Notes under the pieces: model-generated
The model's database searches: none
What the model was told of the DNA's origin: nothing
The model's input: only the letters and a program-made list of their open reading frames with translations
Translations under genes and position numbers: made by a program
Shown: piece by piece, positions 37,361 to 46,332 of the stretch
Layout of the letters: each line of letters opens with the position of its first letter
Position numbering within the stretch: position 1 is the stretch's first letter
Assembly: GCA_030655075.1 (NCBI GenBank)
Contig: JAURWE010000126.1
Location: forward strand, 5,302-69,301
Source: Pararhizobium sp.
GTDB lineage: Bacteria > Pseudomonadota > Alphaproteobacteria > Rhizobiales > Rhizobiaceae
Reading direction: 5' to 3'
Length of the DNA: 64,000 nucleotides

Positions 37361-40300
37361 TTTCAAGTTCTTCCTTAGGCTTGTCGTCGGCGCGCGAAGC
37401 TGCATGCGACTCCAGTGCCAGGGCGAGGCCTGCAATGGTGTCCATTGAAGCGAGCAGCGTACGAACCGGAATGTCGACGTCGAGCGTGCTGCGTACCTTT
37501 GCGGCAACACGCAGGGCCGCCAGCGACTCGCCCCCCAATGCCATGAAGTCGTCGTAAATACCGACGCGTTCGACATTGAGCGCGGCTTGCCAGATATCCG
37601 CCAGCATCGCCTGCAGGGGCGATTGCGGCGCGGCAGATACAGCACCGGCTGCAGCCTCCATCGCCGAGTGTTCAAGCGAAGCCAGATCGACCTTGCCAGT
37701 GCTCGAGACCGGTACCGCGTCAACGAATACGAACTGTGCGGGCAGCATGTACTTGGGCAGGTTCTGCTTGCAGAACGCCTTGAGTTGATCGACCGACAGT
37801 TCCTCTGCGCTATTGCGGCGAACCACATACGCGACCAGCTGCTTGATGCCATTCACCGGTTTGACCACCACGACAGCCCGGTGCAGTTGAGGGTGAGTGG
37901 CTAGCACGTGCTCGATTTCCCCGGGCTCAACCCGGAAACCCTGGACCTTCACCAACCGGTCACGCCGCGTCAGAAATTCCACGTTGCCTTCAAGATCGAT
38001 GCGAACCAGGTCGCCGGTACGGTACATCCTGGCCCCTGGCACTTGGCTGAACGGGTCAGGCAGGTACACCGCTGCTGTCTGTGCCGGTGCGCCCAGATAG
38101 CCTTGGGCGACACCGGCGCCGCCGATGTATAGCTCACCCGGAACCCCTACCGCCAGCGGATGCATGCGCTCATCGAGCACGTAGAGCTGCGCTCCGGCAA
38201 TAGCGCGACCGATGGGCATCGTCGACATGTCGCGATAGGACTGGCCACGCCACACGCTCGCCCAGACAGTCGCCTCGGTAGGTCCGTACTCATTGAACAC
38301 GGTAACCCCCGCAATGGCTGCGGCACGCGCATAGGTGTCGCACGACAGGGCTTCACCGGCCGAGATGATCTGGCGCAGCTTCAGCGTGACGAAATCGTCC
38401 GCGGCCAACAGCGTGTCAAGCAACGAAGGCGTGCACAGCGTCATGGTTACGTTTGTCGTGCGCAGGAACCGGACCAACCCCACCAGGTCAAGCAGGGTAT
38501 CCTCATCCGGGATGACCAGTGTCGACCCGCCCACCAGCGCGCCGAAGATGACGCCAACCGCACTGTCGAACGCCGGGGAAGACAGCAGCGCACAACGGTC
38601 ATCGTGCCCCAGCCCGTAATAGGCCACTCGCTCGCGTGTAGAGCTGTCGAGGTTAGCGTGAGACACCACCGTCGCTTTAGGTGTACCGGTGGAACCGGAC
38701 GTGAAGATCACGTAGGCGGCGCTATGGCCTGATACAGCTACGTCCACCACTGCGTCGCCGCCGGCGACCGCCGCATCCGAATAGCGCACAAAGCGAATAT
38801 CGCCTTCAATGCCCGGCACAATCTGCGTATGGACCGCGTCGTCACAGACCACTGTCCCACCGGTTTGTGCAATAGCAGCCGACAGGCGCGCTACCGGTTG
38901 CTCGGTGTTAAGCGGCACATAGGCGGCGCCAGCCTTGAGGATCGCCAGCATGGCAACGATTGCAGGAATGCCTCGGGACATCAGCAACCCAACCATGTCT
39001 CCTGGGCGCACTTGCTCTTCAAGTACAAGCCGGGCGGCGAAGCGCGTGGCCATGGCATCCAACTCAGCAAAGCTGATGTTCGACTGTCCACTGACGATTG
39101 CCACTTGCTCGGGCGAACGTCGCGCATGCTCCCTGATCCGCTTCACGACGGATTCAAATGCCGGCTGTTTGAGCGCCGGTGCAGCGTTGTTCGAGGCCAG
39201 TACGCAATCCAGCTGTTGCTGAGGCAGGAAGGACTGCGCATGGTAGTTGGCCGTTGGATCAGCCACCATCGCCGACAACACGGCCAGATAGAAGTCGCCA
39301 GCGACGTCCATCACCGCTTTGTCATAACGCAACTTATCGTACTCGAGGCGTACGCGCAGGTCCTTGTCGAAAGGCGTCAGAAACGCATTGACACAGAAGG
39401 GGAATGTCGACTCCGCATAGACCTTGAGGCCCAGCATCTTGAGGTTCGGCCACTGCTCCAACGCATCGGTAACGTGGTAATGGTTGAAGAAGAACAGCGT
39501 CTCCGACAGCGGCTCGCTGCCGTGCTGGCGCTTGACCTCCGCCATAGGGTAACGCCGATGAGCCAATACCTCATGCTCACTGTTCAGGGTATCGAGGATC
39601 AAATCGCTCCAACTGCCTCCGGGCAGGCTCATGCGGAACGCCAGGCTGTTGACGAAAAGGCCGATCACCGCATGACTGTCGCGGTTCTCGGGCCGCCCAT
39701 TGGATACGGTATAAGACATTACATCGTCTACCCCGCCGAGCAGGCTCATTACTTTCATGTGCGCGGCCAGCAGTACGGACTTGAGCGGCACGGCCAGTTG
39801 ATTGGCCAGGCGCTTGAGGTCATTGGACAACTCGACGCTGATGGGCACCTCGAACTTGATAATCTCGCGCTGGCCCAGGTCCGCACGTGGCGCCACGAAG
39901 CTTGGCAGACGCATGACCGAGACGTCACGCATCCTCTCGTTCCAGAATTCCCGGTAGCTGTCATCGCTGACTGCTTGCTGTTCGAGCAAGATCGAATCGC
40001 GGAACGTAGAACGAAGCTCAGGCAGTTCAAATGCCTCCCCGTTGACCCGAGCCATATAGCGATTGACCAGCTCGGTCACCATCAAGGCATCACTCCAGCC
40101 GTCGATGATTTCGTGGTGGAAACTGTAGCTGAGCTGGCAACTGCCCTCCGAGAAATGGTGCAACATGAAACGGATTAGCGGGTACTGTTCGATTTCGAAG
40201 CCGCGCTTTTTTTCATCTTCAAGCCAAGCATCCACATAATCCTGGTGTGTCTGCGGATCAACGTCCCTGAGATCCAGGTACCCAAACTCCGGCTCGCTGG

Positions 40301-42368
40301 CTTTGTGGACCAGTTGGAGGGGCCGGCTGAAGTGAGTCAGGTCGAACGAGGTGCGCAGCAGCGGATGACGCGCAACCAATTCCTCGACAGCGGTGCGCAT
40401 TGCCGCGACATCCACGGGCATTTCTACGTGATACGAGCAGATAGCATGGTAAACCGCTGACTTTGCGGCGAACTCGCGGTGGTAGATCATGCCTTCCTGC
40501 AGGAGATTGAGCGGATAGGCATCCTCCACATCGTCCGGCACCACCGCCCTGTCCTTTTCCGACACCAGGTAGAACGGTTCGGACATCGGCACGTCGATCG
40601 GCGTCGCCGCCTCGCGCACGGCCTTGGCCAGTGCACGGACCGTCGGGTTCAGGTGCAATGTCGCGATAGAGAAGCGCACACCACGCTGGTAAGCCATCGA
40701 GGTCACTTCGATACTGCGCAGCGAATCGCCACCCAACGCGAAATAATTGTCATCCAGAGCGATGCCTTCGTGTTGCAGCACACGCTGCCAGACGGCGATA
40801 AGCGTTTCTTCGACACTATCGATATGGCCATCGGCTGCTGCCGGCGCCTGCACCACCTCAAGCTCGGCCAGCGCACGACGGTCGATCTTGTCGTGGGCCG
40901 TCACGGGCAAAGCGGGCAAGGCAACTATGCGCGAAGGTCGCATGTACTCAGGCAGCACGTTGGCCAAGTGCCGAGCAACCGCCACCTCGACGTCCGCGGC
41001 CTGGGTCTCGACAAAGAGCGTCAGGGTCGAACTGGAGCCAGCGTGCGTTACCACTGCCGCTGCATGACGGACTTGGCCGACCTCCAGAGCCAGGGTCTCG
41101 ATCTCGGCCAGTTCAATCCGATAGCCGTTGAGTTTGACCTGCATGTCAGTACGCCCGAAGTATACGAACGTACCGTCCTCACGCTGTGCGCCAAGATCGC
41201 CCGTCTTGTAGCACAGGCCGTCGGCCCAATGGACGGACTTGAGTTTTTGCGCGGATAGCTGCGGGTTGCCCAGGTAGCCGGCCATGACACCTGTACCGGC
41301 GATCAGAATCTCTCCGCGGGCCCCGACAGCTGCCAACTCGCCCTGTTCGTCAACCACATAGAGGGTCATCCCATCGATCGGCGTACCGATCGCCATGGTT
41401 TCGCCATTAGCCGAGGCTGCACCGGTCCATTGTTGAACACAGCATCCGACTGTTGCCTCCGTCGGGCCGTATTCGTTGTAGAGACGGCCATTAGGGAACA
41501 ACCGCTCAAGGGCGACGCAATCGCGTACGAACAACTCTTCTCCGCCGATCACAAACACGTGCGCGACCGTGCTCAAGCGGCCCTGTGCATCGAACCAGTC
41601 AACGATGGCACGTACGTGCGTCGGCGTTACCTTTACAACAAAGGGTTCACGGCTATCCGCCAGGCGATTTAACAGCGACTCCAACGCCGACTCGTTTGGC
41701 AGGATATCGACACAGCCGCCAGATGCGAGCGGCACAAGGAAGCTGGTGATCGACAAATCGAAAGTCGCCGCCGTATGCCAGAACGCCTGATAGGTGCCGT
41801 CGGCTGCATAAGTCTTGGCGGCCCAGGACAGATAGTTGGCCAGGCCGCGACCAGTGATCTGCACACCATTAGGCTCCCCAGTGGTACCGGAGGTATGCAG
41901 CACGTAGGCGATCTCATCGCCGGAGCCATAACCATTGGCCGGTGCCGGCGCCCCCTGTCCGTCTTCACATAACTCCTGCAGTGACAGAGCAGGCCAGTCG
42001 ATCCCCGGTAACGTGGTCCGCCCGGAGGTGATGACCAGCGCCGGCGCACAGCGGGCAAGCATGCGCTGCAGACGCACAAGAGGCGACGCAGGGTCGACTG
42101 GCACATAGGCCGCTCCCACCCTCAGGACCGCCAGGGTTGCCACCACAAAGTCGATGCTGCGCGGCATAAAAAGCACAACATGACTGCCGGGGCTTACGCC
42201 TTTTGCTATCAGCCCGCCACTGGCGATGCACACACGCTCATCCAGCTCACGGTAGGAAATAACGCGCGCATCCTCGCGCAACGCGACCGCATCGGGTACA
42301 CGCCTTACTTGCTCATCGAACATAGAGAGGGCCGAGAGAGTAGGTGCTTGGTGATGATCCATAATCAT
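37347..42368 (-). CDS. NRPS, A(Asn)-T-C-A(His)-T, BlmX-like
   Basis: 1673-aa synthetase that begins directly with an A domain. A1 (TSGTTGEPNG near 161), T1 (GGDSLRS near 547), C (HHEIIDG near 753), A2 (TSGSTGTPKA near 1224), T2 (GGESLAAL near 1614), and an acidic-hydrophobic tail ending EELESGVL. The A1 code reads DLTKVGEVGK, matching the asparagine code. A2 reads DSGLIAEVWK, matching the DS...AEV pattern of histidine-activating domains. Asn-His is the order of the metal-binding half of bleomycin, made there by BlmX. The upstream C for A1-T1 would come from the free T-C protein at 13857-15497 (inference). The tail is a likely partner for the TubC domain of the next protein. Confidence 0.92.
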   Translation of the reverse strand: MIMDHHQAPTLSALSMFDEQVRRVPDAVALREDARVISYRELDERVCIASGGLIAKGVSPGSHVVLFMPRSIDFVVATLAVLRVGAAYVPVDPASPLVRLQRMLARCAPALVITSGRTTLPGIDWPALSLQELCEDGQGAPAPANGYGSGDEIAYVLHTSGTTGEPNGVQITGRGLANYLSWAAKTYAADGTYQAFWHTAATFDLSITSFLVPLASGGCVDILPNESALESLLNRLADSREPFVVKVTPTHVRAIVDWFDAQGRLSTVAHVFVIGGEELFVRDCVALERLFPNGRLYNEYGPTEATVGCCVQQWTGAASANGETMAIGTPIDGMTLYVVDEQGELAAVGARGEILIAGTGVMAGYLGNPQLSAQKLKSVHWADGLCYKTGDLGAQREDGTFVYFGRTDMQVKLNGYRIELAEIETLALEVGQVRHAAAVVTHAGSSSTLTLFVETQAADVEVAVARHLANVLPEYMRPSRIVALPALPVTAHDKIDRRALAELEVVQAPAAADGHIDSVEETLIAVWQRVLQHEGIALDDNYFALGGDSLRSIEVTSMAYQRGVRFSIATLHLNPTVRALAKAVREAATPIDVPMSEPFYLVSEKDRAVVPDDVEDAYPLNLLQEGMIYHREFAAKSAVYHAICSYHVEMPVDVAAMRTAVEELVARHPLLRTSFDLTHFSRPLQLVHKASEPEFGYLDLRDVDPQTHQDYVDAWLEDEKKRGFEIEQYPLIRFMLHHFSEGSCQLSYSFHHEIIDGWSDALMVTELVNRYMARVNGEAFELPELRSTFRDSILLEQQAVSDDSYREFWNERMRDVSVMRLPSFVAPRADLGQREIIKFEVPISVELSNDLKRLANQLAVPLKSVLLAAHMKVMSLLGGVDDVMSYTVSNGRPENRDSHAVIGLFVNSLAFRMSLPGGSWSDLILDTLNSEHEVLAHRRYPMAEVKRQHGSEPLSETLFFFNHYHVTDALEQWPNLKMLGLKVYAESTFPFCVNAFLTPFDKDLRVRLEYDKLRYDKAVMDVAGDFYLAVLSAMVADPTANYHAQSFLPQQQLDCVLASNNAAPALKQPAFESVVKRIREHARRSPEQVAIVSGQSNISFAELDAMATRFAARLVLEEQVRPGDMVGLLMSRGIPAIVAMLAILKAGAAYVPLNTEQPVARLSAAIAQTGGTVVCDDAVHTQIVPGIEGDIRFVRYSDAAVAGGDAVVDVAVSGHSAAYVIFTSGSTGTPKATVVSHANLDSSTRERVAYYGLGHDDRCALLSSPAFDSAVGVIFGALVGGSTLVIPDEDTLLDLVGLVRFLRTTNVTMTLCTPSLLDTLLAADDFVTLKLRQIISAGEALSCDTYARAAAIAGVTVFNEYGPTEATVWASVWRGQSYRDMSTMPIGRAIAGAQLYVLDERMHPLAVGVPGELYIGGAGVAQGYLGAPAQTAAVYLPDPFSQVPGARMYRTGDLVRIDLEGNVEFLTRRDRLVKVQGFRVEPGEIEHVLATHPQLHRAVVVVKPVNGIKQLVAYVVRRNSAEELSVDQLKAFCKQNLPKYMLPAQFVFVDAVPVSSTGKVDLASLEHSAMEAAAGAVSAAPQSPLQAMLADIWQAALNVERVGIYDDFMALGGESLAALRVAAKVRSTLDVDIPVRTLLASMDTIAGLALALESHAASRADDKPKEELESGVL

Positions 42369-42437
42369 TTTCTTCGTTCCGTTCGTAAGTTGGTTTGGGC
42401 GGGGCCGGCTCGCCTCCTCGCCGCTGCGAGACCGGGT

Positions 42438-43433
42438 TTAAGCAAGCATTTTTACATAGTGTTTGCGCAGTCCCGTGTAGGCATCACGGCCATGCGCAGT
42501 CACCAGGTTGTCGATGAGCAATACATCGCCTGGCTGCAGCAGAACTCGATAAAGCGCCTGTTCATAAGCGCCTTTGAGCAGTGAATAAGTGGCGGGTTCT
42601 ATCGCGCAACCATCGCCATAGAGGGTCTGAAACGGATAGATATCCTGGCCGAACAGATGGGCGAAAGCGCTGCGCGTCGCCTGCGGCAGCGACATCGCGT
42701 TGAAAAACACGCCATGGTTGAACCACACTGACTGGTTGGTCTGCGGATGAGTTGTGGACCAGCTCGATGTACGCTGCACGACAAGCTGGTCGCCCTCGTG
42801 GTACCACTGATAACCGCGCTCCTGGAGCACGCTGGCCAACTGTTCTTCGTCGCGAACGCCAAACGCCTGCTGCCAGGAATAACCGATGCCGTCGATGAAA
42901 CGACGCTTGTACAGCAAGCCTCGGCGGTCGCAGTCTGCGCTCAGTTCCTGCGGTATGCCCGCGTACACGCGGCGGGTGTCGGCGAGAATCATTGCTCCCC
43001 CTTGAGGTGCGGGGCGCTCGCAGTGAAATGCAAGGAATTGAGGCCAGCAAGAGGCGTAGGCGTTTTCGTTGTGCAGGAAAATCGGTTCACGGGCGGGATA
43101 CTCCGTCGCGGTATACACGTGTTCCCCCACTTGTGTGCGTGGCGTGCTGCGCTCTTCATATTCCAGGGACACACCGGTGAAAGCGGTCATCGCATCGGCG
43201 AACTGTTCGGCCCCTTCAACCGCAAAGCCACGAAAGAGCACCGCCCCTTCATACCTGGCCCACTCACTCAGCTCGGCACTCCCGTTACCTAATACATCGC
43301 GTAGAAGCATGTTCGGCAAAGTGGCCCGCACCAGCAGCGTCGAGGCTGTATCGTCAAGTCTCTCAAGCAAGACACCCAACGGCAGCATGGATTGGCAAGC
43401 GCTCAACCTGGCATTTGAATCAGCAACCGACAT
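42438..43433 (-). CDS. TauD/SyrP-like Fe(II)/2-oxoglutarate oxygenase
   Basis: 331-aa TauD-fold oxygenase, a paralogue of the one at 26708-27775. The metal pair is in LHNENAY (His-x-Glu), and the distal His is in DNLVTAHGRD with a following Arg. The ATG at 43433 has GAGGT 7 nt upstream and is preferred to the one at 43451. It overlaps the stop of the beta-hydroxylase-family gene and lies 69 bp before the A(Asn)/A(His) synthetase. Beta-hydroxylation of a carrier-bound residue such as His is a reasonable role by position and by analogy with SyrP and beta-hydroxyhistidine in bleomycin; the sequence alone does not fix the substrate. Confidence 0.85.
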   Translation of the reverse strand: MSVADSNARLSACQSMLPLGVLLERLDDTASTLLVRATLPNMLLRDVLGNGSAELSEWARYEGAVLFRGFAVEGAEQFADAMTAFTGVSLEYEERSTPRTQVGEHVYTATEYPAREPIFLHNENAYASCWPQFLAFHCERPAPQGGAMILADTRRVYAGIPQELSADCDRRGLLYKRRFIDGIGYSWQQAFGVRDEEQLASVLQERGYQWYHEGDQLVVQRTSSWSTTHPQTNQSVWFNHGVFFNAMSLPQATRSAFAHLFGQDIYPFQTLYGDGCAIEPATYSLLKGAYEQALYRVLLQPGDVLLIDNLVTAHGRDAYTGLRKHYVKMLA

Positions 43434-44361
43434 CTTGCCGACCTCGCGCATCCTTGGTGATAAGAAGGCGCTCCGAAGCGTCTAGCTCGACCTTCTGCGC
43501 CCCTAGCTCATTCATATAGCGACGCAGCTTGGCGCCCAGGAACGCGTCTGGAAGCAGCCGCGGCTCACCACTTTGTTCTTCAAGATGAATTCCCGACAGG
43601 TGAGCCTCGCGGAGCAATTCAGCCACCCTCCCCTGAATCCCGGCGCCGGCGCCCGTGACCGATGAAGGTGGGGCCTGCGGATGAAGAAAGTCGACAATCA
43701 GCACAATCCTGTCCTCATCACTGAGGTTCCACACTTCGTGCTCGAACGAATCGTCGAACACAATGCATTTACCTGCCTGCCAGCGCACTGATTCCGAGCC
43801 CACCCGCATGACCGCATCGGATGGCGTCTTGATGCCCATGTGCAGGCGCAATCGACCATTGGTTTCACCACAGTGCGCAACAATGTGAGTGCCCGGGACT
43901 ATCCGGGACAACATGACCACGCCAGCGCCCAGTATTTCTGGGGCCAGTGCATTGAGGACAGCAAAGGTCGCGGGCAGATGACGTGCGGCACGCTCCGAGC
44001 GTACACCCGCCTCAAAGAAGACCAACTCCTGCCACTGTCCGCCGGTTTCCACCAGTGGTTCTTCAACGTCTGAAAAATCCTGGTAGCCGATCTTCACAGC
44101 CGCAAGCACTTCGTCGACGATGACCTGACCATGGGTTTCAAGGTGGCGAGCCAGCTCGAAATCTTCGGCACGATAGAGTGCTGGGCCGGCAATGCTCTTG
44201 ATATAACGGTTGGGGCGTTGCAACGCGCTGGGAAAGTAGCCTAACTCCGCCATTACCTGGGCCAGTCGTCGTGCCGCTGTCCAATCGGCACAGGCAGCCA
44301 TCTGCCCGATCAGTTCGTTAGCGCGAGCACGCAAGCGTTCTTGTGTACCGTCTATATTCAT
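43420..44361 (-). CDS. Aspartyl/asparaginyl beta-hydroxylase family protein
   Basis: 313-aa protein of the aspartyl/asparaginyl beta-hydroxylase family (PF05118 type). The first metal His is in VPGTHIVAHCGETNGRLRLH, and the second is in DDSFEHEVWN, about 45 residues later. These are double-stranded beta-helix iron enzymes that beta-hydroxylate Asp or Asn; stand-alone bacterial members work in peptide natural product pathways. The ATG at 44361 has GGAG upstream; a GTG at 44424, overlapping the thioesterase stop as GTGA, is the alternative and would add a poorly conserved 21 residues. With the TauD-like gene directly downstream, this gives two hydroxylases side by side ahead of the Asn/His synthetase. 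Confidence 0.82.
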   Translation of the reverse strand: MNIDGTQERLRARANELIGQMAACADWTAARRLAQVMAELGYFPSALQRPNRYIKSIAGPALYRAEDFELARHLETHGQVIVDEVLAAVKIGYQDFSDVEEPLVETGGQWQELVFFEAGVRSERAARHLPATFAVLNALAPEILGAGVVMLSRIVPGTHIVAHCGETNGRLRLHMGIKTPSDAVMRVGSESVRWQAGKCIVFDDSFEHEVWNLSDEDRIVLIVDFLHPQAPPSSVTGAGAGIQGRVAELLREAHLSGIHLEEQSGEPRLLPDAFLGAKLRRYMNELGAQKVELDASERLLITKDARGRQDVGC

Positions 44362-44420
44362 CCCTTGCTCCAATGCTGCCTCTCGATGCGCACCCTGCGG
44401 GCCACTTCCGTTTGCTGTGT

Positions 44421-45170
44421 TCACCAGCCTCCAGCGGTGGCGAACCTTTTTACGACGTCCAGTGTCTGGGCCGCACTTTCACGGTGAAAGAAGTGACCTC
44501 CGGCCACTTCATGCACATACAAACGCCCACGCGTGTGCTCTCGCCAACGCATCGCTCCTTCCCGGTCATGGTCTTCATCGAAGCTGCCGAACAGTGCAAC
44601 GACGGGACAATCCAACGGCACTTGCACCACGGCAGGGGTATAACGATTGAACAACGTGAAGTCCGCGGCGATCACCGGCATGAAGTGTTGAATGAAGTCC
44701 TGGTCCTGCATGACAGCATCATTCACTCCACCCAAACGGCGGACCGCGTCCATCAGGCCGGCCTCGTCATTAAAGCGCGTCTTCTCCTTGCATACAGCCG
44801 ATGGCGCGTAGGCGCCGCCGGCGAACAGGATTCTTGGCCCAGGCAAACCCGCTCGCTGCAGTCCGCTGGCAACTTCGTAGGCCAATAACCCACCCAAGCT
44901 ATGCCCATAAAAAATGAACGGCGTATCATCCCAACCGGCCAGCACCGCTATGATCTCGTCGACCAAGGGTTGCCAGGCGGTGACAGGCGCCTGGTTTATG
45001 CGCTGCTCGCGCCCGGGCAATTGGACCCCGTAGATACCCACCCATGAGGGCAAGTGATTGCTCCAGGCGTGGTAGATCGATGCGCCCGCCCCAGCGTGAG
45101 GAAAGCACACCAGGCGCACCCGCTCATCACCACCACGCGCAAGAGACCGTATACAGTCAGCAGCCGACAT
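44421..45170 (-). CDS. Type II thioesterase
   Basis: 249-aa alpha/beta hydrolase of the external (type II) thioesterase family, which clears wrongly loaded or stalled groups from NRPS/PKS carriers. The nucleophile is Ser91 in GHSLGG; the N-terminal LVCFPHAGAGAS motif and a C-terminal GGHFF His complete the family pattern. It overlaps the methyltransferase stop by 14 bp. No synthetase in the window has its own thioesterase domain, so a part in final release cannot be ruled out, although this family normally does editing. Confidence 0.93.
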   Translation of the reverse strand: MSAADCIRSLARGGDERVRLVCFPHAGAGASIYHAWSNHLPSWVGIYGVQLPGREQRINQAPVTAWQPLVDEIIAVLAGWDDTPFIFYGHSLGGLLAYEVASGLQRAGLPGPRILFAGGAYAPSAVCKEKTRFNDEAGLMDAVRRLGGVNDAVMQDQDFIQHFMPVIAADFTLFNRYTPAVVQVPLDCPVVALFGSFDEDHDREGAMRWREHTRGRLYVHEVAGGHFFHRESAAQTLDVVKRFATAGGW

Positions 45171-46032
45171 TCAGTGACCCTCCAGACAGCGGCAACGTGT
45201 GAGGCGAATCTGCCGTGGCACACAAGAGCGGATAACGCGTACCCAGCGCAAGACGTCCTTCCTTGCTATGGACCCCGCCTGAATCAGGCCCTTCACGGCT
45301 GTCGAAGACGATATCCGTACAGGCCCGGTAGAATGAAGCCTCAGACAGGCCGGCTGCGCTGAGCGTATCGCTTTGTCTTTGCCAGGCATTGCGCAGCAAC
45401 GCGACAACGTCGCTTTCATAGCCAGGCTCATTAACCACAGACACGCCGGTGAAACCGGCTTCATGCAACCAGCTCACCAACCTGTCAGGTTCTACCCAGA
45501 AGCGCGCCTCGCTGCCCGTCGCATCGGCACACAGTCCGGCAATCCGGTTGCGAAGCGAGCACGCCATTGTGTCGCCCGTCTCATATTGCAACGCGAACAC
45601 GCCGTCCGCAGCCAAATGTCGGCGGGCATTAGCCAGCATCGCTTGCTGCACGGGCGCACTGTTGTAATGCAACACCAGCCGCATCAGGACAATATCTGCA
45701 GGCTTACCTGAGTAGCTGGCAATTTCACCCACTACCGCATCGACCCCGCGAGCAAGCGCACGGGCCACAAAGCCAGGGTTCGCATCGACAACCAAGGCAT
45801 CGCATTCAATGCCACGCCTTGCCAACGCATTTATACACCGATCGAGCAGCAACCCTTGTCCACCGCCGAAGTCGATGACGCGCAACCGCTCACGCTCTGC
45901 GGGTAGGTTCGGCAGCACAGCCGCCTGCACAAACTGGTCAGCATCGAGCACTGAACCAAAAAACGGATGGCAGGTTTCCAGATCGACCCGACCAGCGATG
46001 TCATCCGACGTGCCTGGTATCGCAAAGGCCAT
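45157..46032 (-). CDS. Class I SAM-dependent methyltransferase
   Basis: 291-aa methyltransferase with motif I VIDFGGGQG at residues 52-60, an acidic residue ending the next strand (DALVVDANPG), and a motif ADIVLMRLVLHY typical of small-molecule O- or N-methyltransferases. It has no membrane segment. It lies 2 bp after the MbtH gene and overlaps the thioesterase gene. The substrate is unknown. The C-methyl branch of the polyketide unit should come from the MT domain inside the PKS, so this enzyme probably methylates another site such as an amine, hydroxyl or carboxyl (inference). Confidence 0.8.
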   Translation of the reverse strand: MAFAIPGTSDDIAGRVDLETCHPFFGSVLDADQFVQAAVLPNLPAERERLRVIDFGGGQGLLLDRCINALARRGIECDALVVDANPGFVARALARGVDAVVGEIASYSGKPADIVLMRLVLHYNSAPVQQAMLANARRHLAADGVFALQYETGDTMACSLRNRIAGLCADATGSEARFWVEPDRLVSWLHEAGFTGVSVVNEPGYESDVVALLRNAWQRQSDTLSAAGLSEASFYRACTDIVFDSREGPDSGGVHSKEGRLALGTRYPLLCATADSPHTLPLSGGSLNVGC

Positions 46033-46034
46033 GC

Positions 46035-46247
46035 TCAGCTCGCATTCTCTTGCATCCAGCGACGCAGGCTTTGCGGACGCATGTCGGTCCAGACCTCACC
46101 GATGTAATCGAGACACTCCTGTCGCGTGCCCGTCTTTCCCTCTGCACGCCAGCCGTTCGGCAAATCGCGCTCCTGTGGCCAGATTGAATACTGCTCCTCG
46201 TCGTTCAGTACGACACAAAAGTTAACCTGCTCATCATTGTCGAACAT
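46035..46247 (-). CDS. MbtH-like protein
   Basis: 70-aa MbtH-family protein, a small partner that binds and activates NRPS adenylation domains. Family residues are visible: NDEEQYSIWP, then LPNGWRAEG, and DMRPQSLR at the C-terminus. I chose the ATG at 46247, preceded by AAGGAGA at ideal spacing, over the longer frame beginning at 46274. It sits 85 bp after the largest synthetase and 2 bp before the methyltransferase. It is the only MbtH gene in the window, so it probably serves several A domains. Confidence 0.95.
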   Translation of the reverse strand: MFDNDEQVNFCVVLNDEEQYSIWPQERDLPNGWRAEGKTGTRQECLDYIGEVWTDMRPQSLRRWMQENAS

Positions 46248-46332
46248 CGAAATCTCCTTCCTGTAGATATTCATGGTGTTGTTTAACTGCTATGGCAGGC
46301 ACGCGTCGATGACGCTCCTGCCCTCCTGCCCC

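Noticed and set aside
37361..37852. N-terminal extension of the 34031-37360 synthetase
   Set aside because: The extra 160 residues are an out-of-frame reading of the upstream synthetase's carrier domain. The real start is fixed by AAGGAAG and the TubC docking domain.
38829..40178. 449-codon plus-strand open frame opposite the A(Asn)/A(His) synthetase
   Set aside because: It is the antisense shadow of strongly supported C and A domain coding. High GC content keeps the opposite frame open; it has no ribosome-binding site or family resemblance.
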